Assembly: GCF_024713945.1 (NCBI RefSeq)
Contig: NW_027461514.1
Span: forward strand, 372,001-436,000
Direction: 5' to 3'
Length of the DNA stretch: 64,000 nt
Source of the DNA: Dermatophagoides farinae
Taxonomy: Eukaryota; Arthropoda; Arachnida; Sarcoptiformes; Pyroglyphidae
Each line of letters begins with the position of its first letter. Positions within the stretch are counted from its first letter, which is position 1. The notes beneath the pieces were generated by a model. The model saw only the letters and a program-made list of their open reading frames with translations. It was not told the DNA's origin and did no database searches. Both the position numbers and the translations under genes were made by a program. Positions 20,162 to 32,800 of the stretch are shown here, one piece after another.

Positions 20162-23100
20162 ATGTTGTTTATAAACTTGCCTATGACAAAAGGGACTCAA
20201 TATGTTTTGCTAAGTCAAAAATTGACAAATTTACGAAGTAAGTGTTGTTTTAACGAGTTTTAGTGACCATTTGTACTTTGAAGTGCTTAATGCATTAGCC
20301 GTGTTAAGCCAGAAAAAATCCGTTTTACGAAAAACTATCGCAGCCTGTAAAAAATTATGGGCTATAGCCACACCAAACTGGTGTTTACCTACATTGGAAA
20401 TGATGAAAAAAAACTAATTCACAAGCTCATCAGTGATGTGTTGCTTTATTGTTGGCCATTGCTGGAACGTATATGAAGGACTGGTGATAATTCAGAGTGG
20501 TTGTTTAGAATTTTTTTCGTATTTATAATAGCATGCAAATTAGTACTGATGATAATGGGGTTGTCCAACCCACTGAACCACGACTTCGTTTGTCTTAAAC
20601 CATGGCTCTAGATGCTCCAGAAGACGATCCCCAATTTTGAATTGATTAACGTTTTAAAGGCGAGTGGAACGCCTTCTACGTTGAAATCGGTATTCAACTT
20701 GCTTTGCTCATGTGAATCGTTAGTAATTCGCTCTCTACACGTTTTAGAGCAATTGATTCTCACGAACCCGTTGTCAAGCGATATTTACAAAGCTGTACTT
20801 TTGAGTTTTGGTCGAATACGTGGTCAATGACCCTAGTCAAAATCTTCTGAAAAACCAGACGTTCATTATTCAAATTTTCAATTTTATCGAGAATTTTGAG
20901 GCTAACGATTTGATAACTTTATCTTTCAAGATTTACGAGCTTCTGTTTGAAAAGTTTAACGTGCACACAGTCTGTCGTTGAAAACGTCATAAAACAAATA
21001 AATTCTGTACTAGATGATGACGATTTCTACGCCATGCTCAAGCTGATACTTAGAACCCAAATTCGAAAATCGCACGATTCCAAGTTCTTTTTTTTGTATT
21101 AAACATAAAGACTTATTTCATTCTATTTCAGATCGCGACGCAGTGGTTCAAAAATTATTAAAGAAAGTGAGAACCTTGAATTTTCGAGACTTAAAGAGTG
21201 GCAAAATCTTGTACGATGCTTTGTCCGTTCCGATTTTTTTTTGCGGCAAGGCAGTACTACTGTATGTGAAATCGGAAATTCTTGCAAGAATAGCTGGTCC
21301 TACACCACGTTTTTGTTTGTCGTGAGTGAAACAATCCAAACGATAGAAGTCGATGCTCGCTACCTCACAGAGAAGTTAACCGAATTATATAACGCGAAAC
21401 CGCTTGACTTCATTTTTATTTGCCAAAAGACCATTTTCTGCTTCAAAAAGCTTTAAAACTAAACATTTTTGGGGAAGAAAACTCAGTTTTGCCTGCTGTT
21501 AAAAGCATCATTGACTACCTCAAACTTCATTCTGTGACGGAAATAAAGAACCAACCGTTTTATCTACTTAATTTAACTAAACAAATTTCAATATCCAAGA
21601 GTCTGGAACTAGATATCATGGCGAAACAGTTTTAATGATATTTCCAACCTTGATATTGAAGATATAGAAACTTTGTTCACTTCAAACATCTACTCCGATC
21701 TAGTGCAGAGGAAAATTTGTAGATATCAATAATGTTTTGATATCGTTTCTACGGCAAGTTTCTCAAATACATTGTTGATCGCATATATCAGCTAGAACTT
21801 AACTTCTGTTCATCGTTACCCAGCAAGTTTGTCGACAAAATTTGTATCATCTTGAATCATTTGTGTAAGATTTTAGTTTCTAACCAAAACCATCGTAATG
21901 ATACTGCACTGAAGTCTATTAACGCTTTGTTGAGCAGCAGAAAAAATTTAAATTATAACGAACTCAAATCCATGATTTCGGAATTCGTCGAATTTTTACC
22001 GGTAATGCTATTTCTTGGCAACACTATTGACTGGACGTCCGTTGATTACCATCACATGTACAAGGTCTACTATACTACCAATTACATGGATTTAATCGTA
22101 CCTTTTATGGACAACATTAATTTAGACTTGATCCGTCTCGACGAACTTAACATGATTTTAAGTCTTACTGAAAAGTCTCTTAAAACTATTGATTTGAAAT
22201 TTATCCGTAGCAGTTGCAATTATATTGACAACAGCTCATTCAAACGTCTTCTACCAGTTTAACCCATAAATTCAAGTTCCCAAGTTATCTAAGTAAGTTG
22301 ATCATTGGGCTAGCAAAGTATCATTTCGTCAGTGAAGAAAAACTAATGTTTGCAGATTTTAACAGCTTGGACATAAAAACTTTACTTGTCAAAAACCATA
22401 TCTTCTCTACTACTGATTTGCATTGGTTCTCTTACATTAATCTCAGTAAAGTCAAACTATATGTGTCAATTCCTGACTCTCAGGTCTCGTACTACATTGA
22501 CTATTTGTTAACCATAAATGATTCTTCTACTAACTTGTATCTCGATTTTTTAGAGGCCATTAATAACTTAGCTATTTCTGAATCATACCCTACATTTAGT
22601 GAAGATTTAGCAAAACTAGTTAAATTGATTTCTGGTGATTCTTTTTGAGCAGCTTGAGTTGGTGTCTATTAAATTACTGTCTCTTTTTTTAATGAGCGAG
22701 TTATCGATCGTTTCTGGTGTGACAATGTTTCAAACCTTTTCAACGATATATTTTCGCTTTTAGCTACTAAGCTACACGTTTCTGAAATATTGCAACAGTT
22801 TCCTGGCATGTGGAATTTCTGTTTGGAAACGAATTGGAATTTCTTACTTTGAATCAAGCTTTTCTGAACTTCCAATTTTATATCGACTAACCAAGCATTA
22901 AGTATATTAATGATTACCCAAGAACTTAGGTTATATAAAAATACTTTTTGCAATATTTATAAATTAGAAGCTCTTATGACCAGGTCAGCGGGAATTTCCA
23001 AGACTATCATCTTTGATTTTTTTTCTGAGCTACTATTGTGCGCTGAAACAAATCAAAATTTAGTAGCTTTTATTAAATCAACTGCAATTATGAACGAGTT

Positions 23101-26100
23101 AAAAGCTTGTATTGATTACTGTCTAGCTTCAGATAGCATGTTGCATTCATGTTGGATCTTTATGTCTCATATAAGAAATTACCATATCTTGAATGACTTT
23201 GACGTATTTATCAATGATGTAATTCAGCACATGATTTCATTTGATGTATTCTTTAGTCGGTATAATGCAACGCTACTTCAAGAATACGGTGTTAACATTA
23301 TTGGTCAACCGTCTTTGCAAAGCAAACAATGGCTTACGCTTTTTAAAAGTGCCAGTTATAAATAAAGTTGAAAAGATTTTGTCCAAGAACTTGACAAAAG
23401 AACAAGTTATGGAAGAATATTCTTCTTGTGTAACACTATTTTTTAACTTCTATCAGTACTTTGAAGATTCCACGCAGTTATTTACTTATGCATTCTTTCA
23501 GCTGATTGTTGCGACCGTTAATATTATAATTTCGAGAGATAGTCTTGAAAGCTTCAACAAAATAACTCAAATTTTGACTATTTATGTGAGATAGTTTTAT
23601 CTAAACTATTTTCAAAGAATGCCTTTGATTTAACTTCACTTCTAGCGTTCATAATTTCATTAACAGAGAAACGAGAAGTTAATGACCAGGAGAAACTTTT
23701 CGTTATTTATTATCTTGCTTTACTACAAAACAAAGTTTCACATAAACTCTCTAGGTTGCGGAATAAAAAGGTCCAGACGTTTGATAAACGAAACCCTTAC
23801 GTCGCGGTTTTGTCTTATTCTCTGTTATCTCGAGTATATGAGCAAATTTGTAGAGCATCAACGTCTGAGAGTCCAGATTTTATCGATTTATCAAAGAGAG
23901 TGTCTCTTCAACTGATTTCTCTTGAAGAATTTGCTAACAAAAAATTAAATATCAAACTTGATGTCGTTGTACACTTTTACGAATATTTGGAATCTAAAAC
24001 GTTTTTAAAATATTCGCATAAATTGGAAATATTCGATGCAGTACTGCACTTCCATTTAATAAACATGACTACCGTACTTAAACGTTCTCTTATTTCTAGC
24101 ATTTATCAGAATGGTTGTATCGCCACGCCTAACCGCAAAATTCAATCATTATTAATCTCTTCAAATAACACGTTAGAAAATGCTTATCATTTGTTGAAAG
24201 ATAAACTTTTAGAAGACTATTATTCGGCTAATATTCCAAATTACAATTTGCTTGTAGTTTTGAGCTTGTTAGTCGCTCTTCATAGTTCTCTAGCATTAGA
24301 GGCCACGGACTTCGTAAAAACAATAATTGACCAATCAGCCGTTGGGTTTGTTCAAGCTTTATTCGTTGTTTTTTTTTTACGATCATTTTAATTTCAAGAG
24401 TTCATTTGAGAAGTTTTACGGCGTTAACAAACTTTTTGAAGACTTTTCTGGCGTTAAATACAATAGTCCAAAATCAGCGTTAGCAATAAGACTGAGTGTT
24501 TTGTTGAATTTTAAGTTAGTGTTTGCGAAAAGCAAAGACTTTTCCAAATCAAACTAAAAACACTACTCGATTCTATCATTGCCGTAGACTCTATTGAAGC
24601 GATGTTACACGAAAGCTCTAACAAAGTATCGCATCTAGAATTGATTGATTTTTGGTCTCAAGTAGCTGACGTTGATGATTTTGAACAAAATAAGCTTTTG
24701 GTATACGAAAAAGACACTAAAGCTTGGTTAGCTGAAGAGCTCTTAATGCTCTCTATATTTGGTGAAGATCATTTTATTGCTAGCGAAGAGTTGAGAGTTT
24801 TATTTTATAAGGTACTTGTTCAGTATGCGCAGGTAAGTAATTTGGAAATTATACTTGGCTTCTTTGCTATTCGATTGAAGCCAATCATGCAAGAGCTTAG
24901 TTCAAGTAAAAAAATAAATAAAGAATTTTGCAATCTAGTCTCAGCCTTTGGATTTTTATTGAGTTTCTGTGACTCGACCAAATTAGACTTATTTGTTCCG
25001 CAAATTATCAGCTTATTTAACTTAGTAGCTTCCTTGCTGTGCAAGTATTTTGTTGAGCGTTACGATTGTTCGATCTTGCCATTAAACGAAATATACGGTG
25101 CAGATCTTCCATATTTCTATCCAGATGTATTTTTTAAAGGATTTACTTTTAAAAATCGTGAAATTGAGTCTCCAGCATTAACAGAATGTCTAGTCTTGAA
25201 AGACAATAATACCTCTTGCGAGTATGCTTTTGGTTATGGAGAAAAAGCCGTTATTAATATGATAACGTTGTTTTTACTTAATTTATCACCTGATGTCATT
25301 TTTGAAACCTTGTCAAAAATTTGTATTACTTTAAGATGTTCAAGATATTCTTTGTTAGGATTTAAAGGTCAGGACAACGAAGTTGTATCGTTGTTAGAAT
25401 TTTCAAATGCGAGGATCTACTTACTTTTGTTCATAAACATCTGCATTAAGTACGGCTATCTTTGTATTGGTAAACTGTTGCCTGAATTAGGTCTTGACAT
25501 GGAATCTACTTTTAAAACTTGCAATTCATATCTGCCAAGATTATTGAGTTCAAAAAAAATAATGAAAAATCAAGATAATTCAGATGGATCTTCAGATAAA
25601 TTCTTATCCTCTGATTATATGTTAGAATTTACCATTTTAGCTTTGGCTGCGTTTTTCTAAAATTATCGATAGTATGAACGAAGTCGGAAACATGATTGAA
25701 GGCGTCAGTTTATCTGTAATATTGAATGCAAAATTTGTAAGCGAAATAATTCAATTGTTCCAAACATTTAAATATCTGCCTTCTCAAGTGTCTATCCGAC
25801 AGTCTCCAGAACGCAGGAAAAGCCAGAAATTTCGAAGAACAATCGTGGATATCCACTCTTTTTTTCTTTCACTTGAGAAAAACCGTTTTATCGATTTTTC
25901 ACTTAGTTTTGTCTGATTTCAATATGCTTCAGTACGTCTACTCGCAAATGGTCGAACACGTTTTGAGCTCAGACAGTAACAAGGTTTCAAATTGAACTTA
26001 TTCGCGTTATGTACGCTTGTTGGTCTGAATATTCACATGTGCTTCGTCCAATGCTTGATGAAACCATTAAGCTTTGGGTTTATTTAATGGATAGTAAAGA

Positions 26101-26188
26101 TCCTGAGTTAAGACTAATTTCTAAATATTGGTTATTAGACGTTGAAAACTTGACAAAGGAATCATTAATTGATCGTTTAAAATTTTAA
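20162..26188 (+). CDS. large helical-repeat protein, possibly UTP10/HEATR1, frame-broken
   Basis: About 6 kb of coding-looking plus-strand sequence in at least a dozen consecutive open segments, roughly 2000 aa if joined. Segments are Leu/Ile/Asn/Ser-rich paired helices, as in HEAT/ARM repeats. The longest clean stretch is 24602-25660. The last stretch, ending at TAA 26186-26188, reads VLRPMLDETIKLWVYLMDSK then DPELR...TKESLIDRL. It resembles the C-terminus of UTP10/HEATR1 (LPETIPFIAELLED..EEVE...LGESLD.YL), a nucleolar component of the small-subunit processome. Length fits that family (about 1800-2100 aa), but I recognise no N-terminal match. A likely 26-nt intron lies at 20238-20263. Breaks include A8 at 20406 (one surplus base). 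The gene call is firmer than the name. Confidence 0.4.
20238..20263 (+). other. candidate ultrashort intron, 26 nt
   Basis: Starts GTAAGTG, contains TTTTAAC as a possible branch site and ends TTTTAG, directly after 25 codons opening with ATG 20162. The downstream frame still needs one further base change, so this is less secure than the other introns. Confidence 0.5.
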
Positions 26189-26294
26189 ATAGGTTTTCCA
26201 TAAATTAGTCTTTTTAGTGTTATTTTTTAGTTTTTTTATTTGCGAAATAGTTAATCAGAAAATCTGGGAAAAATTATTAATAAGAATTACATGT

Positions 26295-28159
26295 ATGGGA
26301 AGTACTGATTTGACACATGGCTCGAATAAAGAAATTTTACGTCGATTTTTAAAAAAAATGGATGTCTTGTGACTCTATAGTTCACTCGCGTTTTTGGGAT
26401 GTAACGTTTCCTGGAAGCCATAATTCATCGGCATATATTTACTCAAGCGCGAAGTCTAGGTTAAAATTTTCTCATGTTATAAAGTCGTTTATCATTTGTC
26501 AAAACTTATCAGTATACGATCAATTATGTATGGGCTGTAGGTTTTTGGACTTGCGAGTTCTCAAAGAAGAGCGTGAAAGTGAGTTTTCCGTATACTGTGC
26601 TCACAATAACTATAAAACAGTGAAATTATCTGTCGTTTTGAAAGAATTAAAGAAATTTTTGGAAGAAATCCAAGTGAAGTAGTCATAGTTAGTGTTAGAA
26701 AAGACGTTTCACACTTGATAGGGCCCAAAGCGGTTTCCATGCAGCTGATAGATTTTTTTTATGATGATTTATCTTCAGAAATTTTTTGTCGAAACAGCTG
26801 GAAGATGAAGATCGAATATACGATTTAATAAGTCGCAAACAACAAGTTATTTACTTTTTACGAAGAAATAGAACGTTATGTAGACTTAAACAAATCAACG
26901 CTTTCTAATAGTGAAATTTCTGCTTACTCGGATTCTGAAAGCTAATGTTGGATTAACAGATCTTTATATTTTGAGCAATAATTGTTCAACTGTTTATGCT
27001 AGCGAATCAGACTATTTAAATTTTAATGAAGAATACATACCAAACTATGACGCTAGCGTTAAAGACGTTGATGAAGCTCAAAATATTGATTATTCCTTGT
27101 TATCGGAATTTTTATGTAAATATACGGATTTTGATTGTGGCGAGCTTCAATCCGTAGTTCGGCCCGCTAGCGAAATTATATATAATCAATACACAAATGA
27201 TATGAATAAATTAGAAGATTGTCGTAAAAATCTTTACAATTTGAAACTTCCATGTGATAACAACAATGTTATCAACGAAAAAGTTCGCCACTTTATCTCG
27301 AACTTAATTAATGAAATTAAAAAAAAAAAATTCCAAAAACTTAGATGGAGTAATCGATAGAGCCACCCCTCCCATACTCGAAGCTTTAGTGCGCTTTATT
27401 TTGTTAAATTTAGAAAACTTTAAAATTACCAAGTTTGAAGTCGAGGATGACAATTATCACATTTTTGAGACACCTTATGGAGCTATTTGTATGACGAACA
27501 TGGAGTTCAAAAACAAACAAGGCCTAAAAAAAAAGTTAGGAGAAAAATACCCTTGTTATTACCTAAATATACCGTTGAGTGACATTTTGCACTTTCAAAA
27601 GTATAAGATAGTGAAGAATTTTTTTAGGATGAATATTAAGACTCAAGTCACGATGCACTTGGCGTATGTGACGTTTTTCAAAACGGGAAAAACAATTTTG
27701 GTAAAAAGTTGGAACCACACTTGTGAATACAAGTTTTCATCCATAGTCAAGAAACTCAACAGGTGGACTCTGAAAAACGGAAACAGTTGTCCCAGACCTT
27801 CTCATTTAATTAATATATTGGCTGCGGAAGTAACACCACCGTCTCCAAACTTTTCAATTGTGGGTGGTGAAATAATCGCATTTTGGGCTACAAACATCTT
27901 TTCTGCATTTTTTGGACCTAACGCGGGCTTGAAAAGCTGCGCGGTCAAATGCAACGAGAACGTAATACTTAATTTTCTGAGTTCCAACACGGTTGATCTG
28001 TTGAACTGCATAACTCACGATTTTCTTTCGAAAAGATACATCTTGATTATACTATTGCTGCAGCTAAACAATAAGACCAACAAGAATAAACGCATGCCCC
28101 TAGAAAAATTCACTGAACTGCTGGTTGAAGTCATAAAGTTCAAAGCGCTTGACAATTAG
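26295..28159 (+). CDS. PI-PLC X-domain-containing protein, frame-broken
   Basis: Roughly 610 aa. After a short N-terminus come WMSCDSIVHSRFWDVTFPGS then HNSSAYIY (first catalytic His of the PI-PLC X barrel), QLCMGCRFLDLRV, VYCAHNNYKT (second catalytic His), LKKFLEE, VVIVSVRKD, QQVIYFLRRN, and a final strand CITHDFLSKRYILIILLLQL. These follow the TIM-barrel order of PLCXD proteins and bacterial PI-PLC rather than multidomain PLC; there is no Y, C2 or EF-hand region. PLCXD proteins are expected to cleave phosphoinositides, though many lack proven activity. Frame breaks occur at A8 26351-26358 (one surplus A), near 26672, near 26800-26900, and at A12 27319-27330 (one surplus A). Catalytic residues are kept. 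The C-terminal frame is clean from about 27331 to the stop. Convergent with the next gene, 30 bp apart. Confidence 0.6.
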
Positions 28160-28189
28160 AACATTCAAGCTCAGCTGCACTTGTTGTGT

Positions 28190-29461
28190 TTAAGGCGTGT
28201 TTATCTTCAAAGTGGTAATAATGAATTGTACTTCGTTGAGGTAGTAATCAATTGGTTTAGTTTCGAAGAGCAGGGATTTGCACAACGTCGTCAAGGCCAT
28301 TGAAGCATATTCGTTGTTGTGTATTGAAATGTTGATTTCTCTGGTGGAAATTTGGTGTTCTTTGAGTATTTTCGTCAAAATCGTTTTTAAGCTATCAGAC
28401 TTCTTGTAAACGTCTAAGTACCGGTTAATGAACAAATGTCCCGTGAAAAGTTCGTAAAGTGAACATCCAAACGCGTACAAGTCTGTCTGTTCGTTAAGAA
28501 CATAGTTCTTGGAATGATTTAACATTGCTTCAATGTGTTTTTCAGACAAATAGGCCGGTGAGCCGAGCCAATTATTTGTGTCCGAATAGTCAGCTATTAT
28601 ACCGTAAACCGGCTTGTCCTGTGATTTACGTATAACGCTGAGTTTCCGCGCCGTGCCGAAATCTGAAAGTTTGACCCGTCCGTCTTTGCCCAAAAGTAGA
28701 TTGGACAGTTTGACGTCCAAATGCAAATAAAGCGCGGTCTTGTGCAGGTATTGTAGTGCTTGTAAGGCTTCATACACTAGATCCAGTTTTTTAAGCAAAA
28801 TATTGTTGTCGTTACGTATGCGAGCCAGCGACGCTAAAGAAGAAGAACAACATTCTTGCATTGTCACGATGTAAGTGTTTAGATTGTCATAGTTTTCTAG
28901 GTTCAAAATGTAGGGATGTTTAAGGCTCTGTTGGAGCTGAATTTCTTTCAAAATTTTTTCGGTGTAAGCCTCGCTCTTTCCTTTTTTTGTTGGTTTTTTG
29001 TAAAATTTCACAGCTTTAAAGTCTTTGTCCAAAAAACTGTAGACCTCCCAAGCTTTGGAATACGTACCTTTACCCAGAAATCCCATTAAAGCGACTGGCT
29101 TCTGCTCTACGTTAAACATAATCACGGCGTTATTGTGTTTTTTGTACCAGTGCAACAAAGGAGATACCTCTTTGTTAAATATTCGCAAGCACATCATCTC
29201 CTTCCAATTTTCGATTTGAATGATCATTGACAACAAACTAGTTTCAATCGTACAATAAACGCCGCTGAACGACTCAATTGGCGTTATATTCATCAGAGCA
29301 AGTTGCTTGTCAAACGCAGAATCCGTTGCTTTCGCAGACGACGCTTTTTGCAGAGATTCACAACTATTAAAACCAGTATTCAAGATCACAGGCAAATTGT
29401 TGTCGCTCGAAGGCGCCATTATGCGTTCAAAGAGCTTTGTGTTTTTCGATATTGAATACAT
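28190..29461 (-). CDS. protein kinase with HLD catalytic loop
   Basis: 423 aa, ATG at 29461. The kinase domain spans about 125-420: FLGKGTYSKAWEV glycine loop (130-136), Lys152 in FKAVKFYKK, Glu in helix C (YTEKILKEIQLQQ), catalytic loop HLDVKLSNLLL with Asp249, SDFGTA (DFG 267-269), a long activation segment with GSPAYLSEKH as the APE equivalent, and DLYAFGCSLYELFTG. The usual HRD Arg is Leu. Such non-RD kinases usually do not need activation-loop phosphorylation. The N-terminal 120 residues have no recognised domain. Activity is expected because Lys, catalytic Asp and DFG are all kept. I do not assign a subfamily. Confidence 0.85.
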   Translation of the reverse strand: MYSISKNTKLFERIMAPSSDNNLPVILNTGFNSCESLQKASSAKATDSAFDKQLALMNITPIESFSGVYCTIETSLLSMIIQIENWKEMMCLRIFNKEVSPLLHWYKKHNNAVIMFNVEQKPVALMGFLGKGTYSKAWEVYSFLDKDFKAVKFYKKPTKKGKSEAYTEKILKEIQLQQSLKHPYILNLENYDNLNTYIVTMQECCSSSLASLARIRNDNNILLKKLDLVYEALQALQYLHKTALYLHLDVKLSNLLLGKDGRVKLSDFGTARKLSVIRKSQDKPVYGIIADYSDTNNWLGSPAYLSEKHIEAMLNHSKNYVLNEQTDLYAFGCSLYELFTGHLFINRYLDVYKKSDSLKTILTKILKEHQISTREINISIHNNEYASMALTTLCKSLLFETKPIDYYLNEVQFIITTLKINTP

Positions 29462-29876
29462 ATCAGCCCGGAAATATTTTAAACAGAGTCTGTTTGTTAT
29501 TGGTTTAAAAATGTATTTAGTAAAATTTTGCGAGAAAAATTTTCATACTCAATTATAAAAAAATGTTTCTTGAAAACCCACTTCGAGACTCTTGGGGTGT
29601 TTGAACTGGCGAAAATTAATTTTGTCGATTTCAGCCCGTGCAAAGCTCACTTTATCTATAATCTAGTCAGAGTATCTACGTAACAATACATAGTTGTTTT
29701 GGAAATTTTGTCTGGTTTATAGTTTGTAACTTGATTTTAACTGTCTTATAATCGAAACACACGGTTATTACACCCCCGATAGACCAGCTTAGGTGTTTGT
29801 GGACTAACTGACAAATTGCCTTTGTGCGAACGCGGATTGGTTTATTGAAATTTATAAAAACAAAAAATCGTATATT
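29462..29876. other. intergenic region, 415 bp
   Basis: Lies between the start of the HLD kinase and the 3' end of exportin-1, so it holds the kinase promoter and the exportin terminator region. It is somewhat less AT-rich than other spacers. I looked for tRNA boxes, hairpins and short ORFs and found nothing I can support. Confidence 0.4.
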
Positions 29877-32800
29877 CTATACACCTTTTTGCTTCGTCAA
29901 AAGAATAATGTCATTACAGTACTGTACTGTTTCGGATAAAGTAGTGACAAATTTAAGCCGCTCGAGAACGTTGTTCAAAGACTGCTTGGGTATGTACTGG
30001 TATTGAGTACAAATGACGTTGGAAACGATGTGAACCAATACCGCTCTGTTAACCTCTGGAGTGTTGATTTGGCCGCAGCAAACTAAAAGTCTAAGCAAAA
30101 TACGAGCATGGTCGTTAAGGCCGTACGAATGGAAGCCGTCTATCATGACGTTGATTAAGTTTTCAGTGATATAAACCAGGAAAGCTGAGAGAAAGGGTTT
30201 TATAACGTAGCTTCGTTTGTTGAGTTCCTCAATGAAGCAGTTAAAAGTTTCCAAAGCAACTATACCGGACTGAGGGTACTGGTCTTTTATTCCTTCGATG
30301 AGGCACGTCACGTAGATAGAGAGTAGACCTTTTTTGAGCACATCGTCAAAAAACTTTATGATGGACGCTTTAACCAGCAAATAAAGCGGTTCTTTGAACT
30401 TGGAGTTCGTAGACTGGTCAGACTTGAGCGTTTCGAGTGTGGGTGAAAAAACCCGGTCGAGCAACAGCTCAAAGCTGCTCAAATCAGCAGAGTCTAAATT
30501 GTTCAAGAAGTGTCGGGAAATTAGAAGCACATGTTCGTCGCGTGACGTCGCAGTGGCATTGGCGTAGTCAAGAAACACTTGGTTGCGTATAAAATCAGTG
30601 CACTGCGTAATTGTCACGTCTTGAATTCCGTTTAAAACGCAGTAATTGTGAGCTGCGGGTTCGAAGTGCACGAAGTTAGCTAAAAGCTTTAAGAGATCTT
30701 GGCGCACGCTACAAAGCTGGCTTAAAGCCGGCGAATATGTCGATTGGATCCGTATGATAATGGATTGAGCAAAGACGTAGAGCTCGAGGAATTTAGGGTA
30801 AAAGTAGTTGAACTGGTACAAAATGTACAACTCTTTGCAAACATCACACTGCCATTCGTTAAACTGAATAATTTCGCGCAAGTTAACTATCACTTCTTTG
30901 ATTTCATTCAAATTTTGATTTGAATTGAAAGCCTGAACAATAATGTTGACAGCCGTCAAGAACTGTTCGTTCATATTGCGGTTGAGCGTCTGGATATAGT
31001 ACAATTGCTTCGTGTAGCCGGTTTGACCATCGAACTTATCCAGTTTGTTCTTGCCCGAGCGATCTCCTTTGTAGATAATGTGGCAAATGGCCTGTAAAAA
31101 CAAAAGCCGCAGCTGTAAGGTTGTGATTATTTTGTATACCGGAAAAAAATCGCTTATGATCTTGTCAAAGTAGTTCGTATTGTCAAGCTCGTAGATTTCT
31201 TTTGCAGATGTGATAGCGAGTTTGTGAAAAGTCTCGACAGCCATGTCTTGAATGCCTGGAAAGGGGTCGTGGATAAACTCGAAACATTTGTTTACTATAG
31301 TTTGAAGTAAAGCTTTGTTGCGCCGGACGTGTTTGTGGTACTGGCGTATGGTGAACATGAGCATGCTAGCAATTGCGCTTTTCGAATCGCGTCCTTTCTT
31401 GGCTTTGCAGAACTCTAACAGCTGCTTGATAAGCATCATAAACAGCTTCGTTTCTTTCTCGAAAGGCATGGCGTCCACGCACGAACAAGCTACCCAGCAC
31501 AGTCTGTTGAGCATAGAAATTTGAAAAGTATTGTTGCTTCGGTCGTTTTTAATATCATTTTCAATTCTTTTAATACGTTGGCCCAGAGTGCTTAACATGT
31601 CATCTGAGCTGATTTTCGTCAAGTGAACTATTACGTTATTTAACTGTTGGTATATTGTGTTTGCGTTATCGTTGAGCGTTTTGGAAATTTTAGTGCACGA
31701 ACCGCTCTCGGGGTCGAACAAAATATAGATTTCCGGAGGTTTAGCCATTTTGTCTAAGATGAGCTCACGAAAATCTGCGAATATTTTTCTGTACACAGAA
31801 ATGTGGTTCGCCCATCGCGCTGTTTCATCTGTTACTAAAGAAACAGACGTGTTCGAAAGCGTCAGGTCGTTCTCAGAAATGATTCGGTAAACATTGGGCA
31901 GATAGTTGAACCATATCTCAATGGTAGACCTAAACAGCTCTTCCTGGTCGATTTTAGTGATCTTCAACAATAGGTCAAGTGTTTCAGACACAACATCGCT
32001 GGAAACGTTTCCCCAAGAGAGCCCATTGCTCATAAAGACCTGGGCGACTTGTTTGCTTTGCGCTTCGTAAATGCAAGAGAAAGTTTTTTTCAAGAAGATC
32101 TGAAGCACTCCCGCCGCCTTCACATAAAAAAATTCCCAAACAACTCTTTGGTTATGAGGTAAATCAAGAAAGTTAATAGAAGTCTTAACCGTATTCGTCA
32201 AATGTTTCAAGAAATTCGTGTAAAGCAGATGAACAGGGAGGACAGAAGCTAGAAAGTTGCTGTTAGCTTCAAGAGTAGCTTCCGAGTTTGCAGTAAAATG
32301 TTGATTGATTAAAATAAAAGCGTTGTGGATGCAGTCGAGGAGGTTCAAACGGACGGAGTGCATGGGCCACAAAGTGTTGAACAGCTTCGTTATAATCTCA
32401 GAAGACAATAGGAAGTTTATGTCGGATATTTTCATGCACAACGAAATAATTATAAGACAGTCTGAAACCAAGTTTTCACACGTGATATGCGATGAAATGC
32501 AAGTATATACAAAATTGATTAAATCGTTCATGTTTAGGTTTAACGCGCTAACCAGTGATTGCCGGGTTTCAGTTAAAATGTCGTTCTCTGAGTATTCGAA
32601 TACATCTTCTAAGAGAAACTTTACGATAGAAATGCTGTTGGTCAGTAGAGTCAGGTTAGCACAAACGTCGGTCGAGATGATTTGCTGTAAAAAATCAGGC
32701 ACGTATTGCGGCCAAGCGCGTTTAACTAGCTCTACGAGACATTCATTCGTATTTCGAAGTAAATCAGACGAGTTATTCGACATTACAGCCAAATTCTTCG

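Noticed and set aside
22294-22314. 21-nt GTAAGT...CTAG segment in the large repeat protein as an intron
   Set aside because: Its length is a multiple of three and the read-through frame is open and reads as normal protein, so there is no evidence for removal.
14319-28159. Euplotes-type programmed frameshifting at stop codons
   Set aside because: Most breaks are inside homopolymers and not at AAA-TAA or AAA-TAG sites, TGA is used as a stop nearby, and many genes have no break at all.
29462-29876. tRNA or small RNA gene in the 415-bp spacer
   Set aside because: No B-box-like GTTCRANNC with a matching acceptor stem or anticodon arm could be drawn.
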